In this document: one piece after another, positions 45,855-54,248 of the stretch | How the letters are laid out: each line of letters starts with the position of its first letter | Numbering within the stretch: the first letter of the stretch is position 1 | Origin: JAXDAY01 sp034679345 | GTDB lineage: Bacteria; Eisenbacteria; RBG-16-71-46; CAIMUX01; VGJL01 | DNA: 64,000 nucleotides | Assembly (NCBI GenBank): GCA_034679345.1 | Contig: JAXDAY010000013.1 | Span: 1-64,000 of the forward strand | Direction of reading: 5' to 3' | Notes under the pieces: model-generated | Told to the model about the DNA's origin: nothing | Database searches by the model: none | Seen by the model: only the letters and a program-made list of their open reading frames with translations | Position numbers and translations under genes: made by a program

Positions 45855-47116
45855 CGCGTGTAGGCCCGCATGAGACGGATATCGTGGTAGTAGAATCGAA
45901 GGATCCTGGCGTAGTCGTGGCCTGCTTTCGCCATCCCGATGGCCCCCATCTGGCAAAGCCCCACGCCGTGACCGTAGCCTGCTCCGGAGACCTTCACGGC
46001 CGTCACGCGTCCCCCCTTCCGCTGCTGCTGAACCTTCAGCAGGAGCGCGCTGCGCAGAGGATCCCCGCCCGGCCTGCGGAGGATCCAGCGGATCCGATCT
46101 CCCCCCACGGAGAAGCTCTTGTGCTCGAAATCGATCGACACCTCTGCCGCCCTCAACGACTTCGACTGCCGCTCGAGCCGGATGCTCTTGAGCCGCCCCC
46201 AGCGATCGGGCCCCTTGGCGCCGAGCACCGAGACGAGCGAGGAACGCAGGATCTTCTCCAGCTCGCTCCCCTTCCATTGCTCTTCCCATCGGTGATATGG
46301 AGAAGCCTCGCAGAAGGCCGCATCCCCTCTGCCGGGAGAGTCGCGGCGCGCGCGCAGATAGGGCCGGGCGGGACGGCCCCAGACCTCGTCCGGGGTGGCC
46401 GTCATCCCACCGCAGGTCGAGGAGTAGAAGGCCTCGATCGGCCACCCATCGTGCAGGGCGACGATCCCGCAGGTCTCCTTGAGCGCCCGGTCCGCGTCGG
46501 GCCGCTCCCCGGCCATGCCCAGGTAGACCTGATCCGAGACGGTGGCCAGCAAGTCGAAGCCGCGGCTCTTCCACCGGTTCAGATAGGCGAGCGTATAGGA
46601 GCGCGCGGCGACCGCCTGCGCCTTGATCGCCTCGAACCGGTCCTTCCCGCCCCCGATTTCCGCCGGGAGCACCCCGCGCAGATACGACTCGAGATCGAGC
46701 ACGTTGACAACGCTGAGCCGATCCCCTCCCGCGGCGAAGGCGATGAACTCACCGCGGTACATCCGGCCGTCCAGCTCGACGCGCCCCGCCTGCGACCTCG
46801 CGGGCGCGAAGAAGAGCGTGTCGGCGCCTCCGCCCCGCGATCGCCCGAGGTGATCGCGCACCTGAAGCCGATCGCCCTCGGCCGTGAGCGTCCAGATCGA
46901 TCCGGTGGGGATCTCCTCCGGCTCGACGCCCCTGCCGAGCACCCCGGCGATCCAGCTCCCGCTGCAGCCGATCGACGCCGAGACGACCTCCGGAGCGACG
47001 CCGATGCGGACGATGGGAATCCGCGGTTCCGAACGCCCCGCGACCGCGGCCGGCGCGATGCCCCCGAGAAGAACGACCGCGGCGATCCAACATGGAAGCG
47101 TCCGCGGTCGCAGCAT
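45842..47116 (-). CDS. SpoIID/LytB-domain protein (secreted)
   Basis: 424 residues: signal peptide (about 1-26, ending AAVAG), a beta-rich N-terminal part, then the SpoIID domain (about 115-400). Motifs include LDLESYLRGVLPAEIG, AIKAQAVAARSYTLA, TCGGMT and GYGHGVGLCQMGAIGMAKAG. SpoIID-type proteins are lytic transglycosylases acting on denuded glycan or septal murein. Outside spore formers they are found in many phyla. The Glu in PAEIG is the likely catalytic acid. ATG at 47116 gives a proper signal peptide. The large open frame upstream belongs to a shadow of the next gene. Confidence 0.87.
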   Translation of the reverse strand: MLRPRTLPCWIAAVVLLGGIAPAAVAGRSEPRIPIVRIGVAPEVVSASIGCSGSWIAGVLGRGVEPEEIPTGSIWTLTAEGDRLQVRDHLGRSRGGGADTLFFAPARSQAGRVELDGRMYRGEFIAFAAGGDRLSVVNVLDLESYLRGVLPAEIGGGKDRFEAIKAQAVAARSYTLAYLNRWKSRGFDLLATVSDQVYLGMAGERPDADRALKETCGIVALHDGWPIEAFYSSTCGGMTATPDEVWGRPARPYLRARRDSPGRGDAAFCEASPYHRWEEQWKGSELEKILRSSLVSVLGAKGPDRWGRLKSIRLERQSKSLRAAEVSIDFEHKSFSVGGDRIRWILRRPGGDPLRSALLLKVQQQRKGGRVTAVKVSGAGYGHGVGLCQMGAIGMAKAGHDYARILRFYYHDIRLMRAYTRWPD

Positions 47117-47138
47117 GCGTGTCGTTTCCGGAGTCACT

Positions 47139-47789
47139 CTAGGGTCCGATCTGATACCCCAGGAGAAAAGCCGCGTCGTAGGCATATGCCCACTCCGAGG
47201 GAGTGTCGATCGCATGAACGGTCGCCTCGAGAGCGAGAAAGACGCCGGATGTTCGATAGAAGCGGACGCCGCCGGTGCCCAGGAATCCGGCGTCCCAGGC
47301 GATGTCCCGCCGGATGTCATAGGTTGGGCCGCCGCCGGGCGTCTCGAGCTCAGAGGGGCGCGCGAAGTCGACCCTGCGCTCATGGAATGCGAATCCCCCA
47401 CCGATGTAAGGCACGCCCACGTCGCCGATCGCGAGCCGCTCCACGCGCCAGAGCAGCGAGGCCGCGACCGTGGTGCGCCGGTAGGCGTCGGCAAGCTCCC
47501 CGGGCTCGGCGCCGAGGTCCGGACCTTCCTCGCGCGCGCGTTCGCGCATCGATCCGTTATTCCAGACCATCGCCGCCGTGAGCCGGCCCTCGAGGTCGCA
47601 CTTGCAGGGGAACTGGATGAAGACCGTCCCGCCGGGTCCGGCATCCCAGTCGTGGCGCAAGTCCCCGAAGTAGCCGCCGGCGACGATCCCTCCGCCCAGG
47701 TCGACGGGGATCGCCCCGCCGGCGGGGATCGCAATCGCGCTCGCTAGGGCGATCAGGGCCCAGGCACGGAATGCAGCTCGGACATCCAT
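47139..47789 (-). CDS. Small exported outer-membrane-type protein
   Basis: 216 residues: signal peptide (about 1-25), then alternating beta strands with many Gly and aromatic residues (GGGIVAGGYFGDLRHD, GVPYIGGGFAFHERRVDF, AWDAGFLGTGGVRFY). This fits an eight-stranded barrel. No family is recognised. Cys62 and Cys64 (FPCKCDLEG) form an odd CxC near the second strand. ATG at 47789 follows CCATGGAGGTGAAGC, a strong ribosome site. It is the first gene of a set with SpoIID and nagZ, 22 bp apart, so a cell-envelope role is inferred. Confidence 0.65.
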   Translation of the reverse strand: MDVRAAFRAWALIALASAIAIPAGGAIPVDLGGGIVAGGYFGDLRHDWDAGPGGTVFIQFPCKCDLEGRLTAAMVWNNGSMRERAREEGPDLGAEPGELADAYRRTTVAASLLWRVERLAIGDVGVPYIGGGFAFHERRVDFARPSELETPGGGPTYDIRRDIAWDAGFLGTGGVRFYRTSGVFLALEATVHAIDTPSEWAYAYDAAFLLGYQIGP

Positions 47790-47912
47790 GCTTCACCTCC
47801 ATGGATCGATGGGATCCGGCCCCGGACCCTACCACCCGCCCCAAGGCGCCGCAAGGACCGAGGAGCGGAAGATTGAGAAGCGCGCGTCCGAGCCGCGTCG
47901 CGCCGGGTGGCG

Positions 47913-47942
47913 TTGACAGGCGGGATGCCGGCGGAGTAGCGT
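47913..47942 (+). promoter_or_regulatory. Promoter of the fur-feoB operon (TTGACA-N18-TAGCGT)
   Basis: A perfect -35 TTGACA (47913-47918) and -10 TAGCGT (47937-47942) on the plus strand. The predicted start near 47949 excludes the GTG at 47941 as a translation start of fur. Confidence 0.6.
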
Positions 47943-47953
47943 GAGAACGTTGC

Positions 47954-47968
47954 TGCAACTGAATCTCA
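47954..47968 (+). promoter_or_regulatory. Fur-box-like operator just after the transcription start
   Basis: TGCAACTGAATCTCA fits the 7-1-7 Fur consensus TGATAATnATTATCA at 9 of 14 positions, with the best agreement in the right half. It lies directly downstream of the predicted promoter and upstream of fur and feoB. A repressor bound here would block transcription. This fits iron-dependent autoregulation but is not proof of it. Confidence 0.5.
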
Positions 47969-47991
47969 ATAAGAAGGACCGATATCCAAAC

Positions 47992-48465
47992 ATGTCGCCT
48001 CAGGCTGCGTTTCAGAAAGCAAGCTCCCGACTCCGTGACCACCTCAAGAATCAGCGCCTCCGTCTGACGCCGGAGCGTCTGCTCCTCCTGCGGGCCATCG
48101 TCTCGCAGGCGGGCCACTTCGATGCCGAGCAGATGAGCTCGCGCCTCTCGCGCGGGAGGCATCCGATCAGCCGCGCCACCGTCTATCGAAACCTGGGCCT
48201 CTTCGAGGAATGCGGCATCGTTCGCAAATCGATCGTTGGACAGGGGCGCGGGCTCTACGAGAGCGTCGTCGGGCGCGAGCCGCACGATCACATCGTCTGC
48301 ACCAGTTGTGGGAGGATCGACGAGTTCGAGGATCCTAAGGTCGAGGAGGCGCAGAGCGGCCTCGCCCGCTCCACCGGCTATCGCCTGCAGGGGCGTGTCT
48401 TCGAGGTGATCGGAATCTGTCCAGCGTGTCAGAAGAGGGCGGGCGCGCCGCCCAAGTCGGAGTGA
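47992..48465 (+). CDS. fur: Fur-family metal-dependent repressor
   Basis: 157 residues. The N-terminal winged helix (about 10-90) includes LTPERLLLLRAIV and SRATVYRNLGLFEECGI. The dimer domain has the metal site PHDHIVCTSCGRIDEFED and a second CxxC (CPACQ) near the C terminus, so a structural zinc with four Cys is likely. Clustering with feoB and a Fur-box-like operator points to iron sensing (Fur rather than Zur or PerR). ATG at 47992 is used. The ribosome site AAGGA is about 15 nt away, a little far. The GTG at 47941 overlaps the promoter. The stop is 2 bp before the feoB ATG. Confidence 0.88.
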   Translation: MSPQAAFQKASSRLRDHLKNQRLRLTPERLLLLRAIVSQAGHFDAEQMSSRLSRGRHPISRATVYRNLGLFEECGIVRKSIVGQGRGLYESVVGREPHDHIVCTSCGRIDEFEDPKVEEAQSGLARSTGYRLQGRVFEVIGICPACQKRAGAPPKSE

Positions 48466-48467
48466 CG

Positions 48468-50600
48468 ATGGCGAAGCTTCATCGCGCGGTCGACGTCGGC
48501 GCGACGCTACCTCCGGTTCTCCTCGTCGGCAATCCGAATGTCGGCAAGAGCGTCCTCTTCGGCGTGCTGACCGGTCGCTACGCAAACGTCTCGAACTATC
48601 CGGGCACGACAATCGAGGTCACCCGAGGCCGGATGAATGCCGCGAGAGGCGGCTTCGACCTCATCGACACTCCCGGCACGAACCATCTCATCCCGATGTC
48701 GGAGGACGAGCGGGTGACTCGCGACATCCTCCTGAATGAGCCCGAAGCCGCGGTCCTTCAGGTCGGCGATGCCAAGAATCTGCGGCGCACCCTCTCCCTG
48801 ACGCTTGAGCTAGCGCTCATGGGTCGGCCTGTCGTGCTCGCTCTGAACATGATGGACGAGGCGCGCTCGCTCGGGATTCGTCTCCATCGGGCGCAGCTCG
48901 AGCAGCGTCTCGGGATTCCCGTCGTGGAGACCGTCGCGATCCGCCACACAGGACTGGGCGCGCTCCAGGATGCGCTCGGAAGTGGCCGCGCCCCGCGGAT
49001 CGAAGTGCAGTATCCGGCCGCGATCGAGCGAGCGATCCAGGAGATCTCGACGTGCCTACCCGAGACCGGCGCGTCCCGAAGGTACATCGCGATCTGTCTC
49101 CTCTCGGGGGACCGGACGATTCTCCCATGGCTGCGGCAGCGGATGAACCAGCGCCAGATCGAGGCCTGCGACGCCGTGCGCCTCGCGGCGGGCCGGGCCA
49201 GCGGCGAGCCCCTCTCCCAGACGATCCTCCGGGCGCACCTCGAGATCGTCGATGAGATCATCTCCGAGTGCTACATCTCCGCCGACCGTCCCCGCGCCGG
49301 GTGGACGCACCGGCTCGGACGATGGTCGATCCACCCGGTGCGAGGAGTCGCGATCCTCGCCCTGGTGCTCCTGGCGACATTCTGGTTCGTCGGGCTCTTC
49401 GGCGCCGGAACACTCGTCGACCTGATGGAGACGGGCCTCTTTGGCCAGGTCTTGAGCCCGGCCGTCATCGATGTGACTGATGCGCTGTTCCCGTTTCCCC
49501 ACACGCATCCGCCCACCGATGTGACCGTGAACCTCCAAATCCCGCTGAGTCCCGCTCACGGACTCGACACGGGGATCGAGTGGACGAGGAGCGTCTCCAC
49601 GCCGGAGTATGCGGTCGACGCCCCCCTGTCGGGTTGGCAGCGCCTGTTTCGCCTGATCCACGACCTCCTGGTGGGCCCCTACGGAATTTTCACGATGGCG
49701 CTGGCCTACGGCTTCGCGATCGTTCTGCCGATCGTCTTCACCTTCTTCATCCTCTTCAGCATCCTCGAGGACACGGGGTATCTCCCCCGCCTGGCCGTGA
49801 TGGTCAACGACTTCTTCCGGCTGATGGGGCTCAACGGACGTGCGGTTCTACCGATGGTCCTGGGGCTCGGATGCGACACGATGGCGACTCTCACCACTCG
49901 CATCCTCCAGACGCGAAAGCAGCGGTTGATCGTGACCCTCCTGCTCGCCCTGGGGGTGCCCTGCTCCGCGCAGCTCGGCGTCCTGCTGGCCATGATGAGC
50001 GTCGTCTCTCCAGGGGGCACCATCATCTGGCTCGGCGCGGTCACCCTGATCATGGTCACCGTCGGCTGGCTTTCCTCCCGTCTCTTCCCGGGACGGTCAT
50101 CCGATTTCCTGCTCGAGATCCCCCCGATCCGCCGACCCGTTCTTTCGAACATCGCGGTCAAGACGATCGCCCGGATCGAATGGTACCTCCGGGAGGTGCT
50201 GCCTCTTTTCGTGCTGGGAACCCTGATTCTCTTCGTGCTCGATCGGACCGGAGCGCTTCCGGGGATCCGGGACGCGGCCGCCCCGCTGGTCCGCGGCTGG
50301 CTTGGACTGCCGGGAGAGGCCACCGACGCCTTCCTGATCGGATTCCTCCGAAGGGATTACGGAGCGGTCTTCCTGCTGGAGGCCGCGACGGGACCCGATG
50401 CGATCCTCACCGGCAACCAGGTTCTGGTGAGCATGCTCATCATCACGCTCTTCGTTCCCTGCATCGCCAATGTCTTCATGATCCTCAAGGAGCACGGCTG
50501 GCGCATCACGGCGGCGATGGTCGCCTTCATATTCCCGTTCGCATTCTTCGTAGGAGGGCTCTTGATGCGCTTCCTGAGGGTTGCGGGTTTGGAGGTCTGA
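48468..50600 (+). CDS. feoB: Ferrous iron transporter FeoB
   Basis: Inner-membrane Fe(II) importer with a cytosolic G domain, 710 residues. The G motifs are GNPNVGKS (G1), TT of YPGTTIEV (G2), DTPG (G3) and NMMD (G4), followed by a helical spacer. The membrane part holds two gate regions. The first gate motif reads GLGCDTMATLTTRIL where E. coli-type FeoB has GFGCNVPA; the Cys is kept but the following residues differ. About 100 extra residues (about 310-410) sit between the first two helices on the periplasmic side. ATG at 48468 has GGAG at 5 nt. A GTG at 48462 overlapping the fur stop is an alternative. Confidence 0.93.
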   Translation: MAKLHRAVDVGATLPPVLLVGNPNVGKSVLFGVLTGRYANVSNYPGTTIEVTRGRMNAARGGFDLIDTPGTNHLIPMSEDERVTRDILLNEPEAAVLQVGDAKNLRRTLSLTLELALMGRPVVLALNMMDEARSLGIRLHRAQLEQRLGIPVVETVAIRHTGLGALQDALGSGRAPRIEVQYPAAIERAIQEISTCLPETGASRRYIAICLLSGDRTILPWLRQRMNQRQIEACDAVRLAAGRASGEPLSQTILRAHLEIVDEIISECYISADRPRAGWTHRLGRWSIHPVRGVAILALVLLATFWFVGLFGAGTLVDLMETGLFGQVLSPAVIDVTDALFPFPHTHPPTDVTVNLQIPLSPAHGLDTGIEWTRSVSTPEYAVDAPLSGWQRLFRLIHDLLVGPYGIFTMALAYGFAIVLPIVFTFFILFSILEDTGYLPRLAVMVNDFFRLMGLNGRAVLPMVLGLGCDTMATLTTRILQTRKQRLIVTLLLALGVPCSAQLGVLLAMMSVVSPGGTIIWLGAVTLIMVTVGWLSSRLFPGRSSDFLLEIPPIRRPVLSNIAVKTIARIEWYLREVLPLFVLGTLILFVLDRTGALPGIRDAAAPLVRGWLGLPGEATDAFLIGFLRRDYGAVFLLEAATGPDAILTGNQVLVSMLIITLFVPCIANVFMILKEHGWRITAAMVAFIFPFAFFVGGLLMRFLRVAGLEV

Positions 50601-50804
50601 GTGGCCGCGGTCAGGCAGGAGGTCCCTTGTCCGCTTTGCGGAAGCCTCGTCCGGCTCGATCGGGACGGTTGCCCGAGCGGGTGCCCGATCGCCAAGAAGT
50701 GCAAGGTGCTATGCTGTCCGAACTGCGGCTATGAGTTCGTGGAGGAATCGACGATCGTCACAGGCGTGAGACGTCTCGCTCGATGGTTCAGGGGGCGGCG
50801 ATGA
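50601..50804 (+). CDS. 67-residue Cys-rich mini-protein in the feo operon
   Basis: Starts with GTG directly after the feoB stop, with GGAGG 5 nt upstream inside feoB. The stop overlaps the next ATG (ATGA). Eight Cys lie in the first 42 residues: Cys10-x2-Cys13, Cys24-x3-Cys28, Cys34, Cys38-Cys39-x2-Cys42. The outer two pairs look like zinc-ribbon knuckles (CPLC, CPNCGYEF) and the inner four could hold a second metal or a cluster. A basic tail (RRLARWFRGRR) follows. No family is recognised. Its placement suggests a partner of FeoB or of the regulator that follows, taking the place that FeoC has in enterobacteria. Confidence 0.75.
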   Translation: MAAVRQEVPCPLCGSLVRLDRDGCPSGCPIAKKCKVLCCPNCGYEFVEESTIVTGVRRLARWFRGRR

Positions 50805-51451
50805 CAAACGAGCATCGTCTCGACGAGGGTCTTGAAACGATCTTCGTGCTCAAGGAGCGCGGCATGAGCGACCGGGACTCTTTCCTCGAGGCGTGCCGCG
50901 AGACCGATCCAAAGGAGCTCCTGGCGGAGCTGACGCGAGCTGGCCTCGTGTCCGAGGGAGACGGGGAGATTCACTTCACCTCCCAAGGTTTCAGCCGCGC
51001 CGAGGGCATCCTGCGGCGGCATCGCCTCGCGGAAGTTCTGATGCAAACCGTCCTCCAGATCGAGGAGCATGAGATCGAGGAGACCGCATGCGCGTTCGAG
51101 CACCTGTTGAGCGAGCGGGCAGTCGACCGGGTCTGCTCATTCCTCGGCCATCCGACCCATTGCCCCCACGGCAGACCGATCCCTCCCGGCAAGTGCTGCG
51201 GTTCGCAGGAGAACGGGGAGGCGCGCGTCTATCCCCTCTCGGAGATGAGCGTCGGGGATCTGTGCGAGATCGTGCACATCCGCCCGCGGGACCATGGCCG
51301 GCTCGATCGACTCGGCGCTTACGGACTCGTGCCCTCCTCGATCATCCGTCTTCACCAGAAGAAACCGAGCTTCGTCATCCAGATCGACGAGACCGACCTG
51401 GCCATCGATCTTGACGTCGCCCGGGACATCTATGTCCGCCTCAGAGGCTGA
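50801..51451 (+). CDS. DtxR/IdeR-type regulator fused to FeoA domain
   Basis: 216 residues. The N-terminal winged helix is degenerate but recognisable (about 5-70). The DtxR metal/dimer domain follows with His74-x3-Glu78 (HRLAE), His90 and Cys97-x2-Glu100-His101 (CAFEH), matching the DtxR ligands H79, E83, H98, C102, E105 and H106 in order and spacing. GHPTHCPHGRPIP is the family hallmark. The C-terminal FeoA/SH3-like domain spans about 144-216 (PLSEMSVGDLCEIVHI). It is the only FeoA in the operon, so it may both sense iron and assist FeoB. ATG at 50801 overlaps the preceding stop. Confidence 0.88.
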   Translation: MTNEHRLDEGLETIFVLKERGMSDRDSFLEACRETDPKELLAELTRAGLVSEGDGEIHFTSQGFSRAEGILRRHRLAEVLMQTVLQIEEHEIEETACAFEHLLSERAVDRVCSFLGHPTHCPHGRPIPPGKCCGSQENGEARVYPLSEMSVGDLCEIVHIRPRDHGRLDRLGAYGLVPSSIIRLHQKKPSFVIQIDETDLAIDLDVARDIYVRLRG

Positions 51452-51569
51452 GGGGTAGACTGGCGGAGGTTGGCCTCCCCCGGCGCCGGAAAGGGTGGCG
51501 TCCTCCCGCCGAATCGTCTAGCCTATCTCCGAGCGCGCCCGGGTTGGGTACTATGAGGGAGGAGGTGCG

Positions 51570-52790
51570 ATGCGCCCTTGCAGGATTGCCGCGACGATCT
51601 CGATCGCGCTCCTGCCGTTCGCCTCCCTCACGACCCCTGAAGCCCAGGAGCTGAATCCTCCGAGTCTTCCGCCCGTATCGGATCTCTCGGTCGAGGACAA
51701 ACCGCTCGACGCCGGCGAAGCTCTCAAGATCTCCTTCTCCCGTTCCCCCGGAGACCCCGCCGGCCATGGACCCGTCACCCGCTACGAGCTATTCCGTTCG
51801 GGGCCCGGCGGGACCGAGTTCGTCGCGGTCAAGTCCTTCCAGGCGCAGCAGGCGGGCAATCGATTCTCATACGAGGACCTGAATCTACGTCCCGGCCGGG
51901 ATTACGCGTACTTTGTCCGGACCCACCTCCAGAACGGCGCCTACGTCGACGGAGCCCGGGTCGGACCGGTCGCGCCCATCCGGCAGTGGTTTTTCACGAA
52001 CAAGTTCAACACGCTCATCACGACGGCGCTCTTCATCGCGCTCGTGCTCTTCATGATCAGGGCGGCGAAGCAGGGTCGCGAGCTCTTCATCCGCAAGATC
52101 GCCGGTCTCGATGCGATCGACGAGGCGGTCGGCCGCTGCACCGAGATGGGCAAGCCGACGCTCTACGTTCCCGGGATCAGCACGATCGCCGATGTGGCGA
52201 CCATCGCATCGCTCAACATCCTCGGCCAGGTCGCCAAGAGAATCGCCAGTTACCAGAGCCGGATCCTCGTCCCCAACCGCGATCCGATCGTCTTCCCCGT
52301 CACCCAGGACGTCGTGAAGCTGGCCTTCACGGAGGCCGGCTATCCCCACAACTACCGGCCCGACGACATTTACTTCGTCACCAACGACCAGTTCGCATAC
52401 GCCGCCGCAGTCTGCGGGACGATGGTGCGCGAGCGACCCGGAGCCAACCTGCTGCTGGGCATGTTCGCCGCCGAGTCGCTGGTCCTGGCCGAGACCGGAG
52501 CATCGGTCGGAGCGATCCAGATCGCCGGAACCGACGCCATTTCCCAGCTTCCGTTCTTCGTCACCGCCTGCGACTACACCATCATCGGCGAGGAGCTCTA
52601 TGCGGCAAGCGCCTATATCGGCCGCGAGACAAGCCTTCTAGGCAGCCTCAAGGGACAGGATTACTTCAAGGCGGTCTGCATCGTGCTGATCGTCATCGGA
52701 GTGCTCGCGATGACCCTGGGCGTGATCCTCGAGGGTGCGCCGTTTAACTTCGTCAAGGAGATGCTCCGGGTACGGAGCACGGGCGGATGA
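51570..52790 (+). CDS. DUF6754-type membrane protein with fibronectin-like external domain (gene 1 of unknown complex)
   Basis: 406 residues. A signal or anchor (about 1-25) precedes a fibronectin type III-like domain (about 33-125, with TRYELFRSGPGG and the final DYAYFVRTHLQNGAYVDG). One membrane helix (about 148-165) follows. A large soluble domain of alpha/beta type (about 166-365) has conserved-looking motifs TLYVPGISTIADVATIASLNILG, split only for length, and AGTDAISQLPFFVTACDYTIIGEELYAAS. A second membrane helix (about 370-390) and a short tail end it. The large domain would be cytoplasmic. It matches my memory of DUF6754, for which no function is known to me. The stop overlaps gene 2 (ATGA). 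Confidence 0.72.
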   Translation: MRPCRIAATISIALLPFASLTTPEAQELNPPSLPPVSDLSVEDKPLDAGEALKISFSRSPGDPAGHGPVTRYELFRSGPGGTEFVAVKSFQAQQAGNRFSYEDLNLRPGRDYAYFVRTHLQNGAYVDGARVGPVAPIRQWFFTNKFNTLITTALFIALVLFMIRAAKQGRELFIRKIAGLDAIDEAVGRCTEMGKPTLYVPGISTIADVATIASLNILGQVAKRIASYQSRILVPNRDPIVFPVTQDVVKLAFTEAGYPHNYRPDDIYFVTNDQFAYAAAVCGTMVRERPGANLLLGMFAAESLVLAETGASVGAIQIAGTDAISQLPFFVTACDYTIIGEELYAASAYIGRETSLLGSLKGQDYFKAVCIVLIVIGVLAMTLGVILEGAPFNFVKEMLRVRSTGG

Positions 52791-53401
52791 GGATCCAGCT
52801 TCCCCTCCTCATCTGCGCAATCGTCGGCATCTTCATGGCCGTGCAGTACTTCGTTCCTGCGCTGTTGCCGATCTACAACCGCCTGAACGACTACCTGCAA
52901 ATCGTCTACGCGTTCTCCATCGTCCTGGGCGTGGCGAGCGTTCTGCACCGGCACGGCGGCAAGGTCCAGAAGCGGCGGAAGGACTGGGTCTATTCGCTCG
53001 CGGCGATCGCTGCGATGGTCCTCATGATGCTCGCCGGGTTCATCGAGGGACGCGGCTCCGGGACGCTCTTTCAGAATCTCTTCAATGCCGTCCTCTTGCC
53101 GGTCCAGGCGACGATGTTCGCGCTGCTCGCCTTCTACCTCGCCTCGGCTTCGTTTCGCGCATTCCGCACAAGGAGCACGGACGCCACCGTCCTGCTCGTG
53201 GCTGCCGTGATCGTCATGATCGGCCGGCTCGACGACGGACGGTCGCTCGCAATCCCCGATATGGCCCGGTGGATCCTCAACACCCCCAATCTCGTCGCCA
53301 AGCGCGCGATCCTCATCGGCGTCGGCTTGGGGATGGCCTCGACGGCGCTCAAGGTCGTCCTCGGCATCGAACGCTCCTACTTGGGCTCGGGGAAGGAGTG
53401 A
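52787..53401 (+). CDS. Six-helix membrane protein (gene 2 of unknown complex)
   Basis: 204 residues with about six hydrophobic helices (near 4-26, 35-55, 67-85, 98-122, 130-146 and 168-188) and short loops. One basic loop (HRHGGKVQKRRKDW) after helix 2 should be cytoplasmic. There are no Cys and no recognised transporter motif. It is coupled to gene 1 by ATGA and followed 4 bp later by gene 3. I know no family. It is probably an integral subunit of the complex. Confidence 0.72.
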   Translation: MRIQLPLLICAIVGIFMAVQYFVPALLPIYNRLNDYLQIVYAFSIVLGVASVLHRHGGKVQKRRKDWVYSLAAIAAMVLMMLAGFIEGRGSGTLFQNLFNAVLLPVQATMFALLAFYLASASFRAFRTRSTDATVLLVAAVIVMIGRLDDGRSLAIPDMARWILNTPNLVAKRAILIGVGLGMASTALKVVLGIERSYLGSGKE

Positions 53402-53405
53402 TCCG

Positions 53406-54245
53406 ATGCAGTTCCAGGAAATTCTCCGGCTGCTCCAGAACATCGATCGACGGATCATCTACTCCGTTCTCTTCGTTGCGGTGACCTTCCCCTTCTACAT
53501 CGACTGGCCGCCGGTGCGCATCGAGGTCTCCCGCGAGGTCGAGGATGCCTACAATGTGATCGAGAGCATCCCACCCCACTCGAATCCGCTCATGATCTCC
53601 TTTGATTATGACCCGGCCTCCGCGGCGGAGCTGACCCCGATGGCGGAGGCGGTCCTCCACCACTGCTTCTCGAGAGGAATCCGCGTCCTCGCCATCAGCC
53701 TTCAGTACTCGGGCCTGGGCGCGGGGATTGCGAGCGACGTCGTCCCGCGCATCGCCGCCGAGTACGGACGGAAGCAGAACGTCGACTGGGCTTTCCTGGG
53801 CTTCCAGCCCAACGCAGTGATCGCCATGCTTCAAATGGGGGAGGACTTCAAGAAGACCTTTCCGATCGACTACTACGGGACTCCGGTGAATGAGATCCCG
53901 CTGATGGAGCCGATCCAGAACTACGACCAGATACCTGCGGTCATCACCCTCGCCTCGACGGCCGTCGGCGAGTACTGGGCCGTATATCCCGGCTCGCGCT
54001 ACGGGCTGAAGGTCCTCGCCGGCCTCACGGCGGTCTACACCGCGGATATCCAGCCCTTCTATCAGAGCGGGCAAATCAGCGGAATCCTCGGGGGACTGAA
54101 AGGCGCGGCGGAGTACGAGAAGCGAATCGACAAGATCGGCGACGGGACGGCGGGAATGCGCTCGCAGAAGACGGTTCACTACATGATCATCCTCTTCATC
54201 GTCATCGGGAACATCGCCTACCTGCTCTCCCGGAGGAGGGGCTAG
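53406..54245 (+). CDS. Bitopic protein with large external alpha/beta domain (gene 3 of unknown complex)
   Basis: 279 residues. Hydrophobic helices lie at both ends (about 17-32 and 256-272), with a roughly 210-residue domain between them. The domain has a Rossmann-like alternation: NPLMISFDYDPASAAELTPM, GIRVLAISLQYSGLGAGIAS, VDWAFLGFQPNAVIAMLQ and PAVITLASTAVGEYWAVY. By the positive-inside rule it would face the same side as the loops rich in acidic residues, most likely the periplasm. No catalytic signature is recognised. The ATG follows GGAAGGAG. The gap to gene 4 is 3 bp. Confidence 0.7.
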   Translation: MQFQEILRLLQNIDRRIIYSVLFVAVTFPFYIDWPPVRIEVSREVEDAYNVIESIPPHSNPLMISFDYDPASAAELTPMAEAVLHHCFSRGIRVLAISLQYSGLGAGIASDVVPRIAAEYGRKQNVDWAFLGFQPNAVIAMLQMGEDFKKTFPIDYYGTPVNEIPLMEPIQNYDQIPAVITLASTAVGEYWAVYPGSRYGLKVLAGLTAVYTADIQPFYQSGQISGILGGLKGAAEYEKRIDKIGDGTAGMRSQKTVHYMIILFIVIGNIAYLLSRRRG

Positions 54246-54248
54246 ACC

